DNA from: Deltaproteobacteria bacterium
GTDB lineage: Bacteria; Desulfobacterota; DSM-4660; Desulfatiglandales; HGW-15
Length of the DNA stretch: 9,007 nt
Assembly: GCA_016926135.1 (NCBI GenBank)
Contig: JAFGPH010000492.1
Location: forward strand, 1-9,007
Direction of reading: 5' to 3'
The notes under the pieces are model-generated. The model did no database searches and had not been told where the DNA came from. It saw only the letters and a list, made by a program, of their open reading frames with translations. A program made the position numbers and the translations under genes. Shown piece by piece: positions 5,530 to 9,007 of the stretch (within the stretch, counting starts at the first letter, position 1; the number at the start of each line of letters is the position of its first letter).

Positions 5530-8104
5530 AAACCACCTCCCCGTTTTCTACGTCCACCTTCACGAGATCCCCTTCCCTCACAGACCCTTCCAGAATCTTC
5601 ACAGCAAGCGGATCCTGGATCAGATGCTGGATGGTTCTCTTGAGCGGGCGCGCTCCATAAACTGGATCGAAGCCCACATTTCCGAGAAAATCCATGGCAT
5701 GGTCGCTGGGTTCCACACGGATCTTGGCACTTTCGAGCCGCTTTCCGAGGAGGCTCATCTGGATGGCCACGATCCTCTTGATCTCCTCGTGACCGAGGGC
5801 CTTGAAGATAATGACGTCATCGATCCTGTTCAGGAATTCGGGTCGGAAGGTGTTTCGAAGGGCCTCGGTCACTCGCTTTTCCATCTCCGCTTCGTCTCCG
5901 GCCTTCAACTCCTGGATCCAATGGCTACCCACGTTGGAGGTCATAATGAGCACCGTGTTCTTGAAATCCACCGTCCGCCCCTTACCATCGGTCATGCGAC
6001 CGTCGTCCAGGATCTGGAGCAGGGCATTGAACACGTCGGGATGGGCCTTCTCGATCTCGTCAAAGAGCACCACGGAATAGGGGTGCCTCCTGACCGCCTC
6101 TGTGAGATAGCCCCCCTCTTCGTATCCCACATACCCCGGGGGCGCACCGATGAGTCTCGCCACGGAATGTTTCTCCATGTATTCGGACATATCGATCCGG
6201 ATCATGTACTGCTCGTCATCGAAGAGGAATTCCGCCAGGGCCCTGGCCAGTTCGGTTTTTCCCACCCCCGTGGGTCCCATGAAGATGAAGGACCCGATCG
6301 GTCGGTTGGGATCCTGGAGACCCGAACGGGCCCGCCGGACGGCATTGGAGACGGCAATGATAGCCTTCTTCTGGCCCACCACGCGCCGTTCCAGCCTGTC
6401 TTCCATTCTCAGCAGCTTCTCTCTCTCTCCCTCCATGAGGCGGGAGACCGGTATGCCGGTCCATTTGGCCACGACCTCGGCCACGTCCTCGCTGTCCACC
6501 TCTTCCTTGAGCATCTTGCGGCCCGACTGGAGCTGCTCGAGCGCCCTGTTCTCCTGCTCCAGAGCCTTCTCCAGATCGATCAGGGTGCCGTACTTCAATT
6601 CCGCAGCCCGGGAGAGATCTCCCTGGCGTTCGGCGATCTGTGCCTCGTTTCGGGTTGCCTCGAGTCTCCCCTTGATCTCGCGTATTTTTGCGATCGCCTC
6701 TTTCTCCTTTCTCCAGTGGGCCGTCATCTCCTCGACCTGGGATTTCAGCCCGGAGATCTCCTTCTCAATCTTTCCCAGTCTTTCACCGGAAGCACGATCC
6801 TTCTCCTTTTTCAGGGCCTCTCTTTCGATCTCGAACTGGGTCAGCTTCCTCTGGACATCATCGATCTCAGAGGGCATGCTGTCGATTTCGATCCTGAGCC
6901 TGGAGGTGGCCTCGTCAATCAGGTCGATGGCTTTGTCGGGCAGGAATCGGTCCGTGATGTAGCGATGGGAAAGGGTGGCGGCCGCCACCAGGGCGGAATC
7001 CTGGATGCGCACGCCGTGATGAACCTCGTACTTCTCCTTCAGCCCCCTCAGGATGGAGATGGCGTCTTCCACGCTGGGCTCCTCCACCATCACGGGCTGA
7101 AACCGCCTCTCCAGGGCGGCATCCTTCTCGATGTGCTTCCGGTATTCCTTGATGGTCGTCGCCCCCACACACCGCAGTTCCCCCCGGGCAAGGGCGGGTT
7201 TCAGCATGTTGGAAGCGTCCACCGCACCCTCCGCGGCCCCCGCACCCACCAGGGTGTGCATCTCATCGATGAAGAGGATGATGCCGCCGTGGGCGTCGGT
7301 GACCTCCTTGAGCACGGCCTTGAGCCTGTCCTCGAACTCCCCCCGATACTTTGCCCCCGCGATGAGAGCTCCCATGTCCAAAGCCACGACCCTCTTTTCC
7401 TTCAGGGTTTCCGGGACGTCTCCTTGCACGATTCTCTGAGCCAAACCCTCCACAATGGCCGTCTTTCCCACACCCGGCTCCCCGATGAGAACCGGGTTGT
7501 TCTTGGTGCGCCTGGAGAGAACCTGCACGATCCTCCTAATCTCTTCGTCCCTGCCGATCACCGGGTCCAAATCCCCTTTGGCCGCAATGGCGGTGAGGTC
7601 CCTGCCGAAACGATCGAGGGCCTGGTACTTGTCTTCCGGATTATGATCCGTGATCCTCTGTCCCCCCCGGATATCGACCAGTGCCCTCAGAATGGCATCC
7701 CTGTTGATCCCTGCGCGTGCCAGGACAGGGTTGAGTTCACCCTCCTTGTCTTCCAGCACGGCCAGAAGGATATGCTCGAGGCTCACATACTCGTCCTTCA
7801 TCTGGGTGGCCTCTTCAAAGGAACGATCCAGGACCCCCTTTGCCCTGGGCGATATGTACACCTGGCCTGCACCGGCCCCCGAAACCCTGGGCAGCTTCTC
7901 CAGGAGGGCTTCCACGTCGCGAACCAGTTGGCCTTGATTCACCCCGATCTTTCCGAGAAGCGGCGGTATGACACCCTCTTTCTGGGTAAGGATCACCCTC
8001 ACCAGATGTTCCGGTTCTATCTGCTGGTGCCCCAGCCTGTCCGCAAACTGCTGGGCACCCTGAATGACTTCCTGTGCCTTTAGTGTGAATTTGTCGAATC
8101 GCAT
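5522..8104 (-). CDS. clpB: ATP-dependent disaggregase ClpB (Hsp100)
   Basis: Cytoplasmic hexameric AAA+ chaperone that, with DnaK/DnaJ/GrpE, pulls polypeptides out of aggregates after heat stress. The product is 860 residues, matching E. coli ClpB (857). It has two N-terminal Clp repeats (about 1-145). NBD1 carries Walker A GEPGVGKT (208-215), pore loop KYRG (252-255), Walker B IILFIDE (275-281) and arginine fingers R333/R334. The coiled-coil M-domain (about 409-530) contains [13 protein letters not shown]2 carries GPTGVGKT (610-617), pore loop GYVGYEEGG (657-665), Walker B VVLFDE (678-683), arginine finger R760 and sensor 2 GARPLKR (817-823). The M-domain and lack of a ClpP-binding loop separate it from ClpA/ClpC. 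The ATG has GAGGAGG at 8-base spacing. The gene stands alone; its 3' end overlaps the convergent IHF-like gene. All key residues are present. Confidence 0.98.
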   Translation of the reverse strand: MRFDKFTLKAQEVIQGAQQFADRLGHQQIEPEHLVRVILTQKEGVIPPLLGKIGVNQGQLVRDVEALLEKLPRVSGAGAGQVYISPRAKGVLDRSFEEATQMKDEYVSLEHILLAVLEDKEGELNPVLARAGINRDAILRALVDIRGGQRITDHNPEDKYQALDRFGRDLTAIAAKGDLDPVIGRDEEIRRIVQVLSRRTKNNPVLIGEPGVGKTAIVEGLAQRIVQGDVPETLKEKRVVALDMGALIAGAKYRGEFEDRLKAVLKEVTDAHGGIILFIDEMHTLVGAGAAEGAVDASNMLKPALARGELRCVGATTIKEYRKHIEKDAALERRFQPVMVEEPSVEDAISILRGLKEKYEVHHGVRIQDSALVAAATLSHRYITDRFLPDKAIDLIDEATSRLRIEIDSMPSEIDDVQRKLTQFEIEREALKKEKDRASGERLGKIEKEISGLKSQVEEMTAHWRKEKEAIAKIREIKGRLEATRNEAQIAERQGDLSRAAELKYGTLIDLEKALEQENRALEQLQSGRKMLKEEVDSEDVAEVVAKWTGIPVSRLMEGEREKLLRMEDRLERRVVGQKKAIIAVSNAVRRARSGLQDPNRPIGSFIFMGPTGVGKTELARALAEFLFDDEQYMIRIDMSEYMEKHSVARLIGAPPGYVGYEEGGYLTEAVRRHPYSVVLFDEIEKAHPDVFNALLQILDDGRMTDGKGRTVDFKNTVLIMTSNVGSHWIQELKAGDEAEMEKRVTEALRNTFRPEFLNRIDDVIIFKALGHEEIKRIVAIQMSLLGKRLESAKIRVEPSDHAMDFLGNVGFDPVYGARPLKRTIQHLIQDPLAVKILEGSVREGDLVKVDVENGEVVFR

Positions 8105-8152
8105 GGTGAATTCCTCCTCATATCGTCGTCAGACCCTTGCCTGATTCGTTTT

Positions 8153-8168
8153 GATTGTTTTGTCAATC
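8153..8168. repeat. Inverted repeat GATTG-N6-CAATC in the clpB leader region
   Basis: A perfect 5-base inverted repeat with a T-rich (plus strand) centre lies 49 bases upstream of the clpB start. Its minus-strand left half forms part of a second TTGACA (8161-8166), with no good -10 at 17 bases. With the TTGAC repeat at 8185-8203 it makes a pair of similar elements. It may be an operator half-set or chance. Confidence 0.3.
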
Positions 8169-8175
8169 TTTTGGT

Positions 8176-8203
8176 AAATTAAGTTTGACTGTCACGATGT
8201 CAA
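8176..8203 (-). promoter_or_regulatory. Candidate sigma70-type clpB promoter
   Basis: On the minus strand TTGACA (8198-8203) is followed by 16 bases and TAATTT (8176-8181), or by 17 bases and AATTTA. The -35 is perfect and the -10 poor. It would give a leader of about 65 bases. The -35 lies inside an inverted repeat (8185-8203), as expected if a repressor controlled it. Confidence 0.35.
8185..8203. repeat. Inverted repeat TTGAC-N9-GTCAA upstream of clpB, possible operator
   Basis: A perfect 5-base inverted repeat separated by 9 bases overlaps the candidate -35 of clpB. The 9-base centre recalls the geometry of CIRCE, but the half-sites do not match the CIRCE half-site TTAGCACTC, so HrcA is not supported. 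Regulator unknown. Confidence 0.35.
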
Positions 8204-8211
8204 TCAGAAAA

Positions 8212-8240
8212 ACATGGGCCGGCAAGTCCACCCTCATAAG
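8212..8240 (-). promoter_or_regulatory. Candidate heat-shock (sigma32-like) clpB promoter
   Basis: On the minus strand CTTATGA (8234-8240) is separated by 14 bases from GCCCATGT (8212-8219). The -10 fits the sigma32 consensus CCCCATNT at 7 of 8 positions. The -35 fits CTTGAAA at only 4 of 7. It would give a leader of about 100 bases containing both TTGAC repeats. Plausible because clpB is a classic heat-shock gene, but weak on sequence alone. Confidence 0.3.
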
Positions 8241-8302
8241 AAGGGGCGTCTGGTTGAAAAGCCTTAGGTCGGTTGAATTCTCATCTCATTTGGGTTATTC
8301 TT

Positions 8303-8308
8303 TATAAT
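8303..8308 (+). promoter_or_regulatory. Perfect -10 TATAAT upstream of the exported-protein gene
   Basis: A consensus TATAAT lies 70 bases upstream of the ATG at 8379. No matching -35 is present at 16-18 bases: TTGAAT at 8273-8278 is 24 bases away. A small AGAAA-N5-TTTCT repeat follows in the leader. An activator-dependent or non-functional site are both possible. Confidence 0.3.
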
Positions 8309-8378
8309 CTCTTTGAGAAAGACAATTTCTTCTGCGCACCGACGACCCGGCCGGGTCTCGGCTTGGAGCTTATCCCTG

Positions 8379-9007
8379 ATGGACCAAAACACGAAACGCG
8401 GCAGACGCCTGTTGCTCGCCCTGCAGGTGTCCCTGATCCAGGCACTGTTGCTTTTTTCCCCTATCCTTGCCCATGCAGGCCACCCTCTGCTGAAGGAGAT
8501 CATTGTGGCCCACAATCAGAGGCTTTATGGGGAGAGTCTTGCGGATGGTTCCTACAGGGGCGAGGAAGGGCTGTTACGGATAAGGCCGGAGGCAGCCGAG
8601 TCCCTGGGATTCCATGTGTTCATCAATCGGGATTACTTGGAGGGCACGGAATCCCTGCAAAGGGCAGAGAGGTTCCTGGGGAGGGCGAAGGCGGCCATGA
8701 TCTCCCAGAGGAAAGACAGATCTCCCCAGGAGTATGCCCAGCAAATCGTCGAGTCCTTTCTCTCCTACAAGAAGGCTATTGAAACCGGCAGGCAGAAGCT
8801 GAACGTTTACCGAACCAAGCTGAGTTCCCAGATTGATGAGCGACTGAACGACGCCATGGTGTCCCAGATCATGGAGAGGTTGCTCACCGACAGTCTGAAG
8901 AGAGCGTCTCATAAGTTGAGGGAAGCCCTGGCCATCTTCTACAACGAGTGCCATGGTCTCCAGCAAAACGATTATCCCTTGAGCACGGAAAATGTCGGCT
9001 TCGTGAA
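8379..9007 (+). CDS. Exported protein of unknown function (3' end outside window)
   Basis: Not recognised. The frame is open from the ATG to the window end (209 residues). It begins with a typical Sec signal peptide: a basic n-region KRGRR (6-10), a hydrophobic stretch at 11-30, and a cleavage-like AHA at 31-33 before G34. No lipobox cysteine is seen, so a soluble periplasmic or secreted protein is more likely than a lipoprotein. The mature part shows no repeats or familiar catalytic motif. Residues 90-190 are charged and look mostly alpha-helical. There is a single cysteine, in NECHG (189-193). GGAG lies 10 bases before the ATG. It is transcribed away from clpB, and nothing downstream is available to judge an operon. 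Gene call fairly sure; function unknown. Confidence 0.72.
   Translation, partial: MDQNTKRGRRLLLALQVSLIQALLLFSPILAHAGHPLLKEIIVAHNQRLYGESLADGSYRGEEGLLRIRPEAAESLGFHVFINRDYLEGTESLQRAERFLGRAKAAMISQRKDRSPQEYAQQIVESFLSYKKAIETGRQKLNVYRTKLSSQIDERLNDAMVSQIMERLLTDSLKRASHKLREALAIFYNECHGLQQNDYPLSTENVGFV

Noticed and set aside
5624..8083. An 819-residue open frame on the plus strand opposite clpB
   Set aside because: It is the antisense shadow of a fully motif-conserved ClpB; its H/L/D-rich composition resembles no protein family and it has no ribosome binding site in a sensible place.
8198..8308. A 36-codon plus-strand ORF (ATG at 8198, TAA at 8306-8308) between clpB and the exported-protein gene
   Set aside because: No ribosome binding site, no recognisable product, and it crosses promoter-like elements.
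8105..8378. CIRCE element (HrcA operator) upstream of clpB
   Set aside because: No TTAGCACTC half-site was found; the 9-base-spaced repeat present has unrelated TTGAC arms.
1..9007. Mobile elements, CRISPR arrays, tRNA or rRNA genes, toxin-antitoxin or defence genes
   Set aside because: No terminal repeats, spaced direct repeats, cloverleaf sequences or transposase/integrase motifs were seen; almost the whole window is explained by housekeeping genes.

Overview
The window is ordinary bacterial chromosome, GC-rich (roughly 55-60% by eye) and densely coded. Gene content and order (rpsF-rpsR-DUF2232-rplI-dnaB, a SuhB-type phosphatase, an RNase Z-like metallo-hydrolase, an IHF-like protein, clpB) suggest a Gram-negative bacterium of the former Deltaproteobacteria (Desulfobacterota). 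That assignment is an inference from gene order and protein style; no marker gene in the window proves it.

Layout. (1) Positions 1-2854, minus strand: one compact ribosome/replication operon read as rpsF, rpsR, a DUF2232 membrane protein, rplI and dnaB. dnaB is cut by the window edge just after its Walker A motif. rpsF and rpsR overlap by 8 bases, and rplI and dnaB are 5 bases apart. A good sigma70-type promoter (2961-2989) and a leader of about 100 bases with two partly exclusive hairpins precede rpsF, a plausible autoregulatory site for the S6:S18 pair. (2) Positions 3186-3959, plus strand: an inositol-monophosphatase-family (SuhB-like) enzyme, divergent from the ribosomal operon. (3) Positions 4012-5037, minus strand: an RNase Z-like metallo-beta-lactamase-fold protein with a recognisable extended -10 promoter. 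(4) Positions 5152-5529, plus strand: an IHF/HU-family DNA-bending protein with an unusual basic/aromatic insertion. Its 3' end overlaps the 3' end of clpB by 8 bases. (5) Positions 5522-8104, minus strand: full-length ClpB disaggregase with all ATPase and pore motifs intact. (6) Positions 8105-8378: a divergent control region with TTGAC inverted repeats and two candidate clpB promoters. (7) Positions 8379-9007, plus strand: the start of an exported protein of unknown function, cut by the window end.

The genes serve translation, replication, RNA processing, nucleoid architecture and proteostasis. I saw no mobile element, CRISPR array, tRNA/rRNA, toxin-antitoxin pair or defence cassette, and no obviously new system. 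The items most worth a second look are the IHF-like insertion, the rpsF leader, the clpB control region with its convergent overlap, and the unknown exported protein.
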